Below are positions 35,743 through 46,376 of a stretch of DNA of 64,000 nt, piece after piece. The first letter of the stretch is position 1. Each line of letters begins with the position of its first letter. The position numbers and the translations under genes were made by a program. The notes under the pieces were generated by a model. That model had not been told where the DNA came from and searched no databases. It saw only the letters and a list, made by a program, of their open reading frames with translations. Source of the stretch: Zea mays (Eukaryota; Streptophyta; Magnoliopsida; Poales; Poaceae); NCBI RefSeq assembly GCF_902167145.1, contig NC_050097.1, positions 146,035,982 to 146,099,981 of the forward strand. The letters run 5' to 3'.

Positions 35743-37089
35743 TTACGTACCAGCTTCCTTGGGTAGGCAATCGGGGAAGTTGGATCTCAAGAATTCCTCG
35801 GTTTCCCAAGTAGCTTCTTCCTCTGAGTGGTTACTCCACTGGACCTTGTACATCTTGATCGATTTAGCCCGAGTTGATCTTTCTTTGCAATCCAGAATCT
35901 TGGAGGGGTACTCTTGGTACGATAGATCTGGCTCTATCTCCAATTTTGGCTCTGCTATGATCTCGGTCGGCAATCGAACACATTTCTTCAGCTGAGATAC
36001 ATGGAAAACACTATGAATGGCAGACATCTTGGAAGGTAACTTCAGCTTGTATGCCACGGGTCCACATGCTTCGATGATCTCATAAGGTCCAATGTAACGA
36101 GGGGCTAGCTTGCCTTTGATCCCAAACCTCTGCACTCCCTTGGTGGGTGATACCTTGAGGTATACAAAACTTCCCACCTCGAACTGAAGAGGTTTCCTTC
36201 TTTTATCATGATAGCTCTTCTGCCTGGCCTGAGCAGCTTCTAGATTCTTCCTGATTAGCTTGACCTTCCTTTCGGCTTCAGTCACTAAATCAGGTCCAAA
36301 AACTTCTCTTTCACCAGGTTGAGACCAATTGAGTGGTGTCCTGCACCTTCTTCCATAGAGAGCTTCAAAAGGTGCCATCTTTAGGCTGGATTGATAACTA
36401 TTGTTATAAGCAAACTCTGCCAAGGAGAGGTGCTTATCCCAGTTCTTGCCACAATCGATCGCACAAGCTCTCAGCATATCCTCCAGAATTTGGTTTACCC
36501 TTTCCGTCTGACCATCAGTCTGTGGGTGGTAAGCTGAACTCCTAATTAGCTTGGTTCCCAAAGACTCTTGCAATTGTTCCCAAAATCTGGCAACAAATTG
36601 GGCTCCTCGGTCAGAAACAATGGTCCGAGGTAATCCGTGCAAACACACGATCCGGTCAATATACAATTCTGCATATTTCTGAGCCTTATCAGTGGTGTGC
36701 ACAGGAAGAAAATGTGCCACTTTCGTCAATCGGTCCACAATAACCCAAATTGAATCATGATGACGAGAGGTGTTGGGCAGACCCACAATGAAATCCATGC
36801 TGATGTCGTCCCACTTCCACGAAGGTACGGACAGTGGTTGCAAGGCTCCAGCTGACTTCAAGTGGCTTGCCTTTATCCTCTGACAGGTGTCACATTCTGA
36901 TACATACTGGGCTATCTCCCTCTTCATTCTGGTCCACCAGTACAAAGGCTTCAGATCATGGTACATCTTGGTGCTTCCCGGATGCATAGAGAATTTGGAG
37001 AGATGATCCTCATCCAAAATTTTCCTCTTGAGGTCTTGGTCTTTAGGAATCACCAATCTGCTTTTGAACCATAGCACACCTTTTTCATC
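35743..37089 (-). CDS. Chromovirus D integrase with chromodomain (after in-frame TAG)
   Basis: Same reading frame as gag-pol, separated only by the TAG at 37,092-37,090. The first Met is at 37,077. Residues from that Met: zinc HHCC (HPGSTKMYH near 32-41, CDTC near 62-65), DDE core with Asp in SMDFIVGLP (about 94), Asp in SDRGAQF (about 157) and Glu in TDGQTERVNQ (about 193). A GPY/F-like module follows (PRYIGPYEI, about 340). The C-terminal chromodomain-like segment (YPSKILDCKE to NHSEEEATWETE, about 385-430) is thought to steer insertion into particular chromatin in this lineage. All catalytic residues are present. An uninterrupted polyprotein would be expected; it is unclear whether this part is made here. 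Confidence 0.9.
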   Translation of the reverse strand, partial: DEKGVLWFKSRLVIPKDQDLKRKILDEDHLSKFSMHPGSTKMYHDLKPLYWWTRMKREIAQYVSECDTCQRIKASHLKSAGALQPLSVPSWKWDDISMDFIVGLPNTSRHHDSIWVIVDRLTKVAHFLPVHTTDKAQKYAELYIDRIVCLHGLPRTIVSDRGAQFVARFWEQLQESLGTKLIRSSAYHPQTDGQTERVNQILEDMLRACAIDCGKNWDKHLSLAEFAYNNSYQSSLKMAPFEALYGRRCRTPLNWSQPGEREVFGPDLVTEAERKVKLIRKNLEAAQARQKSYHDKRRKPLQFEVGSFVYLKVSPTKGVQRFGIKGKLAPRYIGPYEIIEACGPVAYKLKLPSKMSAIHSVFHVSQLKKCVRLPTEIIAEPKLEIEPDLSYQEYPSKILDCKERSTRAKSIKMYKVQWSNHSEEEATWETEEFLRSNFPDCLPKEAGT

Positions 37090-40000
37090 CTAGCGGAAAA
37101 AATTATACTTCTCAACCTTCTGATGGAGATTCTTCTTGATAATCTGCACTCCCTTGTCACTGAGCTGGGCCATGATAATCTGGTCTTGCAAAGCTGGCTC
37201 AACAGAAATGTGAGACAAAGAACCAGAAGGAATCATTTCAATTTGCATCTTGCTCAACTCATCACACAAGGTGTTAATGCGAGAATCCATCAGAATACAA
37301 TTGCATTGCAACTTCCGACTCAAGGCATCTGCTACCACATTAGCTTTTCCTGGGTGATAATGTACCTCCAGGTCATAATCCTTGATCAGCTCTAGCCATC
37401 TTCTCTGCCTCATGTTGAGATCAGCCTGAGTAAAAATGTACTTAAGGCTCTTATGATCAGTGAAGATGTTGCAGTGGGTTCCCATTAGATAGTGCCTCCA
37501 CATCTTCAATGCATGAACCACTGCTGCTAACTCGAGGTCATGAGTGGGATAGTTTTGCTCATGAGGCCTGAGTGCTCTTGAGGCATAAGCAATGACTCGG
37601 TTGTCTTGCATCAAGACACAACCTAGCCCGATGCCAGAGGCATCGCAATATACATCAAAAGGCTTGCTGCTGTCGGGTTGCGCCAATACTGGTGCTGTGG
37701 TCAGATGCTGCCTTAATGCATGGAAGGCATCTTCGCACTTCTGACTCCACACAAATTTGACTTCTTTCTTCAGCAACTCAGTAATAGGCTTCGCAATTCG
37801 GGAGAAGTCTGGAATAAACCTTCGGTAATAACCAGCCAATCCCAGAAAACTCCGAATCTGGCGAACAGTTGTTGGTGGCCTCCAATTCATCACTTCTTGC
37901 ACTTTATCAGGATCAACAGCTATTCCAGCCTGAGAGATAGTGTGACCCAAGAATTTGATTTCCTTTAGCCAAAAATCACACTTGGATAACTTGGCATAAA
38001 GGTGGTGCTCTCGCAGACGTTGAAGTACTACATGCAAATGCCCGGCATGTTCTTCTTCGTTCTTTGAGTACACCAAAATGTCATCGATGAAAACCACCAC
38101 GAACTTGTCCAATTCCGGCATGAAAACAGAATTCATCAGATACATGAAGTATGCTGGTGCATTTGTCAGCCCGAATGACATCACCAAGAATTCATATAGC
38201 CCATATCTGGTTGAGAACGCCGTCTTCGGAATATCACTTGCTCGTATCTTGATCTGATGGTAGCCAGAGCGAAGGTCTATCTTGGAAAACACCTTGGCCC
38301 CGACCAACTGGTCAAAAAGAACATCAATACGAGGCAAAGGATACTTGTTCTTGATAGTTACCGCATTAAGAGGGCGGTAATCTATACACAGCCTCAAGCT
38401 TTCATCCTTCTTTTTCACAAATAGTGCTGGACACCCCCAAGGCGAAGTGCTTGGGCGAATAAATCCCTTATCCAGCAACTCTTGCAACTGCTTCTTCAAC
38501 TCTGCCAACTCAGCGGGTGGCATTCGGTAGGGCCTCTTGGAAATTGGGGTCGTTCCCGGTTGCAACTCGATGGCGAATTCAATATCCCGGTCCGGTGGCA
38601 TTCCTGGCAATTCATCAGGGAAGACATCTGCATACTCACAGACCACTGGGATCTTCTTGAGGGGTAACTCCGTCATAGAGAAAGCACATGACCGAGTAGA
38701 ACCCTGACTAGGCAGAATTAAAGTGAAATTCCCGCAGAACGGAGAATTAACTTCCACGGTACGACTGGCTATATCAAGCACAACTTGGTGCAAGGTCATC
38801 CAATTTGCTCCTAGAATAATGTCCACATTTTCCAATCCCAACACAAGGAGAGTGGTTTTGACAATGTGGCTTCCCAGTTGAATAGGCACACTTTGGTTTA
38901 ATTGATTAGTTGAAATTTTACCCCCAGGTGTGACTATCATGAATGACCCTTTTGAGTGAGAGAATGGCAGTTCACATTTAGCACTGAACTTTTGGCTAAT
39001 GAAACTATGAGATGCACCAGAGTCAAACAAAATTAAAGCAGGTTGATTATAAACTGAAAAGGTACCGGTCATGATAGGAGCTCCTTCTGGTACTTCCTCC
39101 AGAGTAGTGAAGTTGAGCTTCCCTTGCCTGACTTGCACCTTCTGCTTTCTTCCCTTGTCTTGATTTGGTGCTGGCATCTGCCTCTGCTGGTTCCTGGGAT
39201 AATTCTTGGCATAGTGGCCCACATTGCCACAAGTGAAACACTTATTCCCATTGCCCTGGCGGAACTGCTGCTGCTGCGGAGGCTGATTGTTCCTTGGGGC
39301 GGGAGCTGGATAGCGGTTGGGTGCCGGCTGCTGCTGCTGCTGAGGTGGCCTGATCACCCATCTGCCTGCCTGCTGCTGAAAACCCCTGCTCTGGTTGTGA
39401 GAAACAATCCGGAACCTCTGAGCCTGAGCGGATGGTGCTGCCATTGGTGCCTTTCTCTTCTTCTCTGCCCGGTGAGCAACAATGCAATCCTCCTGGGAGA
39501 TGGCCATGTTGACCAACTCATTGAAGCTATCAGCCCGGATAGTGTTGAGACGTTCCCGCAGCTTGGTATTGAGACCCCTGCGGAAGCGATCCCTCTTCTT
39601 TTCATCAGAATCAGCATGATACCCTGCATACTGGCATAAGTCGTTGAAGGCTTGCGCATACTGCAGTACCGTGCGGGTTCCTTGATTAAGGGCTAGAAAT
39701 TCATTCAACTTCCGATCAAGAATGCCAGCTGGGATGTGGTGTCCTCTAAAGGCAGTCTTGAATTCCTCCCAAGATACTTCACGATCAGCGGGGAGCATGG
39801 CACGGAAGTGATCCCACCAAGTCCGAGCAGGGCCGCGAAGCTGCTGTGCAGCGAAGCGAGCCTTGGCTTCATCAGGGCAGTCTCCCGTGAGGAGGGGAAA
39901 CTTGGACTCGACGACGCGAAGCCATACGTCGGCGTCCAACGGATCCTCTGCCTTGGTGAACAAGGGCGGCTGCGTGCTCAGAAACTCCTGGTAAGTTGCC

Positions 40001-40173
40001 ATAGCAAGAGGTCGCTGATGCTGGCCTCCACCATGCTGCTGAGGGTGGGGCTTGCGCTGCAAGAGCTGTCGCAGAATCTCATTCTGCTGGGCCATCAGCT
40101 CCTGCACTGTGGGAGCTGGAGGAGGTGGCGGGGGAACCTGCTCGTTCTGCCCGCGACGCTGCCTAGCTGCCAT
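37090..40173 (-). CDS. Chromovirus D gag-protease-reverse transcriptase-RNase H
   Basis: I choose the ATG at 40,173 because it directly follows a strong acceptor (CTCTGTTTTCAG) and begins [12 protein letters not shown]; an upstream Met at 40,227 is in frame but lies inside the predicted intron. From 40,173: gag domain ([19 protein letters not shown], about 80-215), Gln/Pro-rich linker, CCHC knuckle near 312-325 whose last Cys is Tyr ([14 protein letters not shown]), protease [11 protein letters not shown] (about 380), reverse transcriptase (about 520-790) with [12 protein letters not shown], RNase H with [12 protein letters not shown] and [10 protein letters not shown]. It ends at TAG 37,092-37,090, after which the frame continues into integrase. 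Apart from that stop and the changed Cys, it looks intact. Confidence 0.92.
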   Translation of the reverse strand: MAARQRRGQNEQVPPPPPPAPTVQELMAQQNEILRQLLQRKPHPQQHGGGQHQRPLAMATYQEFLSTQPPLFTKAEDPLDADVWLRVVESKFPLLTGDCPDEAKARFAAQQLRGPARTWWDHFRAMLPADREVSWEEFKTAFRGHHIPAGILDRKLNEFLALNQGTRTVLQYAQAFNDLCQYAGYHADSDEKKRDRFRRGLNTKLRERLNTIRADSFNELVNMAISQEDCIVAHRAEKKRKAPMAAPSAQAQRFRIVSHNQSRGFQQQAGRWVIRPPQQQQQPAPNRYPAPAPRNNQPPQQQQFRQGNGNKCFTCGNVGHYAKNYPRNQQRQMPAPNQDKGRKQKVQVRQGKLNFTTLEEVPEGAPIMTGTFSVYNQPALILFDSGASHSFISQKFSAKCELPFSHSKGSFMIVTPGGKISTNQLNQSVPIQLGSHIVKTTLLVLGLENVDIILGANWMTLHQVVLDIASRTVEVNSPFCGNFTLILPSQGSTRSCAFSMTELPLKKIPVVCEYADVFPDELPGMPPDRDIEFAIELQPGTTPISKRPYRMPPAELAELKKQLQELLDKGFIRPSTSPWGCPALFVKKKDESLRLCIDYRPLNAVTIKNKYPLPRIDVLFDQLVGAKVFSKIDLRSGYHQIKIRASDIPKTAFSTRYGLYEFLVMSFGLTNAPAYFMYLMNSVFMPELDKFVVVFIDDILVYSKNEEEHAGHLHVVLQRLREHHLYAKLSKCDFWLKEIKFLGHTISQAGIAVDPDKVQEVMNWRPPTTVRQIRSFLGLAGYYRRFIPDFSRIAKPITELLKKEVKFVWSQKCEDAFHALRQHLTTAPVLAQPDSSKPFDVYCDASGIGLGCVLMQDNRVIAYASRALRPHEQNYPTHDLELAAVVHALKMWRHYLMGTHCNIFTDHKSLKYIFTQADLNMRQRRWLELIKDYDLEVHYHPGKANVVADALSRKLQCNCILMDSRINTLCDELSKMQIEMIPSGSLSHISVEPALQDQIIMAQLSDKGVQIIKKNLHQKVEKYNFFR

Positions 40174-40190
40174 CTGAAAACAGAGATTGT
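40171..40190 (-). promoter_or_regulatory. Splice-acceptor-like tract abutting gag ATG of D
   Basis: On minus ACAATCTCTGTTTTCAG is followed at once by ATGG. A pyrimidine-rich tract ending CAG exactly at the initiation codon suggests that gag is translated from a spliced RNA. The chromovirus C gag start has the same layout. Confidence 0.5.
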
Positions 40191-40430
40191 CGCCATTGTT
40201 ATCCCAACTCACAGTTTCGAACGACAAGATATCATCTAATATGGAAGGAAAAATGCCATAATCATAATATTAGGTTCGAAATGAAGATAACATGGTGACA
40301 AGATCCCACAGATTTCAAAAGTTTACAGGGTTACATCAATCAGGGGAAAGTACCCATAAGCCTAGTCCAAAATGTGATATTTCTAAGCTCGCATAGGTTT
40401 CTATCCGCCTAAAAGTGTCAAAGTGACTGC

Positions 40431-40859
40431 TTAACCCTGAGCGGTGGAAGCGACACTGGGTACGGGTGAAGGAGGCATCGCGGAGGTAGTCCCATTGGCA
40501 CCAGGGGCTGGTCCTAGCTCCTCGGGAGCCTCTTCTCCCTCGCTTCCTGCTTCATTGGCCTCCATCTCCAGGTGGTGCATGTCCAAGTGGTCATTTGCTT
40601 CTTCGAGTTCCCTCTGCACATCGTGAAGCTGGTTCTCCAAGACATCGATAGTGTTGTCTCGGATCTCCACCTGCTGCTCCAAGGTGGTGATGCGCTGGTT
40701 CAGCCTTTCCACCTGCAGATCCTTCTCCACCAACTCTGTGGATAGGTCGACCACAAAATCTTCCCGACTGTCGAGAGTGAGCTTGGCAGTCTGAGCAGTG
40801 TTAGCAAGAAGTGCCATAACATCGCTCTGAAGGGCCTGAAGGCGGTACAGCGCACTCAT
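40431..40859 (-). CDS. Extra ORF of chromovirus D, second half (coiled coil)
   Basis: 142 residues, in the same frame as the upstream ORF and separated from it only by TAG-TGC. Residues about 1-95 are a strongly predicted coiled coil with heptad-like Leu/Val spacing (LVEKDLQVERLNQRITTLEQ; VLENQLHDVQRELEEANDHL). The tail is Glu/Gly/Ala/Pro/Ser-rich. It lies between the 5' LTR and gag, on the sense strand. The function is unknown. Extra ORFs in this position are known in some plant gypsy elements, but I cannot name a family for this one. Confidence 0.7.
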   Translation of the reverse strand: MSALYRLQALQSDVMALLANTAQTAKLTLDSREDFVVDLSTELVEKDLQVERLNQRITTLEQQVEIRDNTIDVLENQLHDVQRELEEANDHLDMHHLEMEANEAGSEGEEAPEELGPAPGANGTTSAMPPSPVPSVASTAQG

Positions 40860-40862
40860 GCA

Positions 40863-41306
40863 CTAAACAGTGACCCTCCCAACCAAGTCAGGATACATCG
40901 CCCACACATCCTTTACATGGCTCACGCGGTTACACCACATGGGATCATCCTTCTTCTCATCAGGGAAGAGTCCCAAGGGGTGCATCACCATCTCCAGGGG
41001 ATGGTAGCCACAGAAAGCCATTAGAGTCTTCATGGCTGCTGCCTCAACGGTGTCGTCCGTCCTGAGTCCAATCGTCTCAGAGTCAAGAGAACGCCAACCC
41101 GGCTGAAGGGGATGAGCCTCCAAAGTCAGCCAGACCCGACAACGAGGTACCCGATGCTCCTCATACAACTGCACCGTGTACAAAGGTGGCGTAGGGTAAC
41201 CGGCGGAGTTAAGCACTTCCCACAAGATGGAAGGAAAGCCATCGCGAGAAAGGAAGTCAGAACTGAAACGAGAGTCTCCTCCACTGGCGGGGGTGGGTGA
41301 ATTCAT
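40863..41306 (-). CDS. Extra ORF of chromovirus D, first half
   Basis: 147 residues starting at an ATG that directly follows the acceptor-like TTTGATTCCCTTCCGCAG, which supports the start. The middle is a compact globular-looking segment (SILWEVLNSAGYPTPPLYTV, RCRVWLTLEAHP, MKTLMAFCGYHPLEMVMHP) and the end is VWAMYPDLVGRVTV before TAG. The stop is followed by TGC then ATG in the same frame, so either one Gln-type codon has mutated or translation restarts. I do not recognise a characterised domain. It is probably one 290-residue protein with the coiled-coil half in intact copies. Confidence 0.65.
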   Translation of the reverse strand: MNSPTPASGGDSRFSSDFLSRDGFPSILWEVLNSAGYPTPPLYTVQLYEEHRVPRCRVWLTLEAHPLQPGWRSLDSETIGLRTDDTVEAAAMKTLMAFCGYHPLEMVMHPLGLFPDEKKDDPMWCNRVSHVKDVWAMYPDLVGRVTV

Positions 41307-41669
41307 CTGCGGAAGGGAATCAAAGATAAAGATTATGGTGGAAGTAAAAAGAAAAGGAGAGCCCGGATGGTTTTAAAGGAAGGGGGTTAGCTCAAAATTT
41401 TAATTCCTCTTTACATTTTATAATGCATGCATGCTGGAAGAAACGTTGCCTCTCAAAAGAAGTAGGGTGCCTTTTTAGGGCATCCTTAAAAATATAAGTA
41501 CTAGCCCACGGGGCCTAATTAGTTAGCCACCTATTTCTCCCTCTATGCCTAAGGCCTTTCGTCCTAGGTCTAGCAGTCTAGTCCTGACGATCCATAGCAG
41601 TTTCTAGGCAAGTTTTAGATTTTGAAAATTGGTATTCATGGTTTATTGTCCTTCTCTGTGGCGGAATTT
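41307..41669 (-). other. Untranslated leader between primer site and extra ORF of D
   Basis: About 360 bp with no open frame. It contains short AT-rich runs and a possible hairpin. The only functional signal I see is the acceptor-like tract at its end (41,307-41,324). Confidence 0.5.
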
Positions 41670-41681
41670 GCTCCGATACCA
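41670..41681 (-). promoter_or_regulatory. Primer-binding site of chromovirus D, initiator tRNA-Met
   Basis: On minus TGGTATCGGAGC, two bases inside the 5' LTR, equals the initiator-Met complement TGGTATCAGAGC except for one A-to-G change. Confidence 0.85.
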
Positions 41682-41683
41682 GC

Positions 41684-44600
41684 TGTGGCAGAACCACCCG
41701 AATTATTCCAGCTTAAGTGCCTAAGTCACGCCTTAGGGGCCGTAACACACTTAAATCGGAATAACCCGTCAGTCCTTCAGATCTAGTCTGATAGAGCCAC
41801 TTAACCAGGATCAAATTCCACAATCTCACTCGAAGGTGAGTCACAGAAGAAATACAATAAAACAGGAAACCTCAAATTAAGTACGGAGTTATTACATAAA
41901 TCGGAGTTTTTGCGGAGTAAATAAAGTTCACAAAATAAAGTGCAGCGGATAATCGAGGTCGTCGGTAATGAGGAAATGGGCAAGGCCTAGCCCACTACTC
42001 CTCGTGCTCCTCTCCTGCCGGAGCAACATGCCACTCGACCGTCCAACCCGGTGGCAGGGTGGTAGGCCAAGTCACACCATCAACCATTTCTTGAATGGTA
42101 CCTACAAAAATTGTGCCACAAGCAAGGCTGAGTATACTAATACTCAGCTAGACTTAACCGGTGTGAGGAGTCTACTCCTCTACCTCTAGACTATGCAGCT
42201 GTTTGGCTGAGGGGTTTGGTTTGCCAAAAGCACTAGCTGTTTCTAAAATCAATTTTTAGCTTTTCAAATTCTATCATCCTTAACTTAGCTAGATTTGCTC
42301 CTTCTAAGCATACATGGTAACAATCAATTAGTTCAATCAATGAGTTATCTCATGTAACCACATTTCACTTCTTACTCGATGCAGTACAAGGAATCAAGCA
42401 GTCTCATTAGCTGCGAGAAGCAGACGATTCGAATCGAGTTTTAACCTTGCAAGGTAAACCTAAACACACGACATGTCAGGGTACTCCGACCCCACACATG
42501 ACAACTGTCCCCATCGATTCCCCGTTCGCGTCCAGGCCTCACCGCCTTGGCATACAATGCTCCACTGACCCCGGCTGCCGCCGTGCAGTGACCGCACTTG
42601 TACCCACCATAGCTAGCATGGGAGACCTAGTCTCAGGTCCCATGAGGGATAAAGTCCGCGCCCGGCTTCACTCAGGTACTAGGTTTACCGGTTACCATTT
42701 TTCCCGGCATGTGCTTAGTACGTTCAAAAGCGTGACTCAGGTATCCACACATTAATCCTTAATTCATTTTTCCCGTCTCATGGACAAGGCATCCTCCCTG
42801 GATCCAAATCCATAGACCAAACATATATCCCATTATCAAGATGAATACAATCAATTCCTGACCTCGCGCGAGTGCTAGAAAATCACTCGACTTCTACCGA
42901 GATCCTGATTAGCAAGCAGCTACTCGACCTAGCATACTAGTATTCATCTCAAAAAGGAATCCTAAGTTCATGCAACTAGAGGTTTCAAGCAACTCCTACA
43001 CTTAAGTGCACATTGCAATCCTACAAGCATTAAGTGTAGTAAAATAGCATAATTAACAGGTTATGCATAAAACCGGGGCTTGCCTTCAATTGCTGGGGCT
43101 GCGGGGAGATCCTCAATAGCAGCCTCTGAAGCCTGCTCCTGGTCCTCCTCTTGGACAGATCCTTGCTCGGGGATGAGCACGTACTCTCCGTCGACAAGAT
43201 TACAATCTAATGAATGCAATGCGTAAGATATATGCATGATATGATATGTGCTTTTAGAAATTACAACTTTAAAGGTGTATGATCTTTCTTGAGTTAAACA
43301 AGGTTAACTTTGCTTATATAAGTCCCTTGGGTGGGGTATACTTGGTAAATTGGTTTAAACTTAGCTAAGGTAAGTAGTAGATTAAATTTTGGGGTTCCAC
43401 TGAATTCCTTTTAAGTCTTAGGGAGAATTGATAAGTTCTCAAGTTAGACTTATTGGGGTTAGGTTTATTTCTTCTTCCCTTTTCTTTTATTCTCTTAAAG
43501 GTTTTGGAGTAGGTTTGAACTACAAGTTGCTTTTATAAAATTCTAAAAATTCTGCAAAAATTACAGTGGTTGGGTACTGGTGTAAGTTTCTCTGTCTCAA
43601 AATTTGGGGATCAGAAAGTGAGTAGTTTTCTCTGGACAAAAATACCAAATTTTAGGGCAGAAGGGGTACTTTGAACTACAACTATTATTTAACAGTGGGT
43701 AATTCTCTAAAACTTATTTTTGCTGGCTTTTAGGTGTTATAACATGACTTGATACAAATTTCTAGTCATTAATACCTTTTAATTAATTTTCTATGGTTTT
43801 CTCAAGTTCTTAGCCAAATGGGTGCTTTCTACTACTACTATATTTGAAAAACAACAAACAACAGAGTTCTTATTTTTCTTGGTTATTATTTTGTGCAAGA
43901 GCAATCATTCTGAAGTTTGGCATCTTTTTGCTTAAGGGAAGAGGTGGTATGCATTATTTGAATCAAGTGGCCTTTCTTTTAAATTATTAGCAATAGGTAT
44001 GAGTTTGCTTCTTTTTCATGGGTTTGCATTTTTTTCTGGTAGTTTATCTCATTATGGACTTAGTTAATTTTTGGTTGCCCATTATCACATTATTAGGGGT
44101 TGTTCAAGAATTATTGGGAAAATGCCCTATTATCACTTTGTATTTATTTTCCTTACTTAAAAAGTTGGGCTGAGGTGCTCTTTATTTTTGTAGTGGGGCT
44201 CTAGTGGTTGTAAGTCCACTGGATTTTTATTATTCATTTTGGTTATAGTTTTGCTGCTCTAATAATTGATTTTTAGTCCAATAAGGCTAAATAAAATATT
44301 TTAATTTAAAATTGGTCCAAATTAATGGTCTCTGTATTTTTCCTAGGTTCTCTGTTACATAAGTAAACTAGGAAAAATAATCTTAATCACTGTTCATTAA
44401 TTTCTAATGCCTTTCTGATTTTCTCTAAGTTTTGGGAAAAATAGCTTTAAATGAATAACTACATCATAATTTCTAATGCTGGGGTTCCTACTATTTTTAA
44501 ACAGTGTCTAAATGAGGTTTAAACATCTATAAATTTTCTTAAGTTCAGCACAGAAGAAAAACTAATTTTCCTTAATTAAACAAGGTTTAGTGGGTTTCTG

Positions 44601-46371
44601 TTTTTAATTTTAAACTCTAAAATTTAGAACAGAAAGCATAGGGTTTATTATTTTTAAATGATAGATCATAATATTCAGGAGCTAGCAAAATTGGTTTGAC
44701 AACTTTTTATGAAAAATTCATCAAGTTATGGGTTTTCTAAGTTCTCTGGTCATTTTAAAAAGAATAACAGAATTGGTTTAATAGAAATCCACTTTGCACT
44801 GGGGTCCCTGGCGGGTTTTTAAGTTTTCCTCGCGAATTAGTCCTTAAGCTACTATTCACATGAGTCACTGATGTTACAGAAAACCCCTCGGGTTCTACAA
44901 ATCCTAACCCAAGGTCCTTCTTCTACCTCAAACAGTAACCGCGGCGGAAGAAAGGGCGGAGGGGCTTACCGGCAGCGAGATTGCTCCGGTGAAGTGGTCG
45001 AGGACGAAGGGGAGGTCTCGGGGATCACAACGGTGTGCGGGTCGCCGTCGGAGATGGCCGGAGTCGGTCGGTCCACGAGCGCAGGCGGGGATGCTCGTCG
45101 GCGGCGAGGAGTCCGACCTGGTCACGGCGAGATAGTTCAATTGGATGGGTCAGGGAGGTTCACGGGATGCCAGAGAAGATATGAGCGCAAGGAATTGGGT
45201 GGAGACTCACTGGATAGCTCGGTCCACGCGCGGCGGCGGAAGACCGAAGTCCGGTGAGGTCGATCTCGGGCCTCCGGTGAAATCTGGCCGGGTCCGAGGG
45301 CTTGGCAAGCTTCACGGGGTACTGGCGGAGCTAGCCGAAGCACTGGCTCGACTTGAGGGTGGCTGGAGTGGGTTGGCCACGGTGGCCGAAGCTCTGGCGG
45401 CAATGGCGGGCGGAATTGAGCTCGCCGGAGCTAAGGAGAGGGGGCTGACCGGTGAGGGTGAGTGCGGGGCGAAGTGAGGTGCGCCCGGGGAGGCTTTATA
45501 GGCACGGGCGGGCACGACCGAGGGCGTGGGCGCGCGGCGGACTTGACCGGACGCCGGGGCGAGCGCGCGCGCGAGTTGGGCGAGCTCTGGCGTGCCGACC
45601 AGGGTCGAACACGTGTGCCCGTGCGTTCTGCCCAAGTTCTGGCGCGTGTGGTCGCTCATCCGAGCCTGCTCTCGCCTTGGTCAGTGCACAAAACCTCTTC
45701 TCCTCCCTACAAGCTACCATTCTTGTGTGGGGGTCATAGGATTTTGCCTACTGGTTGCAGAGATATGGAGCCAGGAAATCCGGTCTGTCTCCCTGCCCAA
45801 ACCCGAGGCAAATCCAAGGTTTTGTCGTGTCTAGGGCTCGCGTCCCAATGCCATCTTCTGGCACACGACAGAGGGGTTAGTTAGACACAATTTTGTCAAT
45901 GGGACCATTAGGATTCGAGTTAGGGATCAAGGTGAACATCCCTGATCTTTGGCTCAAGGTCTGAATTTCAGAATTCTGAAATTCAGAATTCCCATTAAGT
46001 CCCCACATGAGAAGCTTGATCTGGGGTTTTATTTGAGTTATTTTGGCTAAGCTTTCTCAACATTTCTTGTTGATCATTAAATATACTTCAATTTTTATAA
46101 TTGGCTCAAGTCATAATTTTAAACTTTTCATCCCCTTTTTCTTATTTTCTTGAATTTTGCTCATGGAGCTCACTTAGGGTTTTTAATTAGGGTTGCACAT
46201 TCTACCCTTTTCAAGGACTCAATTGTATTGATCATGATACTTTTAAGTATATACTTGGTGAATTCTTTATTACTTAAGTTATTTTGATGCTCATGCTTAC
46301 TTTGATTCACATGAAATAATGGTTCTTGGTTTGGCATTTGAGAGAAACCCTAGGTGACACTGGGTGTCACA
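41684..46371 (-). repeat. 5' LTR of chromovirus D
   Basis: 4,688 bp and nearly identical to 30,806-35,491. Its TATA box is at 45,495-45,500 (minus). It carries the GC-AG leader intron at 42,102-43,083, with acceptor TTTTTGTAG instead of TTTTTGCAG, but the intron-1 acceptor is mutated (CAG to CAT at 43,219). As the 5' LTR it is the copy that would drive transcription. Confidence 0.95.
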
Positions 46372-46376
46372 CTAGC

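Larger units (their letters stand above)
30806..46371 (-). mobile_element. Chromovirus D (Ty3/gypsy), complete and young
   Basis: Two LTRs of 4,686 and 4,688 bp with TG...CA ends bound a 6,192-bp interior, flanked by CTAGC at 30,801-30,805 and 46,372-46,376. On the minus strand the order is 5' LTR (right), initiator-Met primer site, extra ORF pair, gag-protease-RT-RNase H, TAG, integrase-chromodomain, purine tract, 3' LTR (left). About 60 differences counted by eye between the LTRs (about 1.3%) indicate recent insertion. The long LTR, chromodomain and priming fit a Tekay/Del-type chromovirus. It is the least damaged element in the window. Confidence 0.95.
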
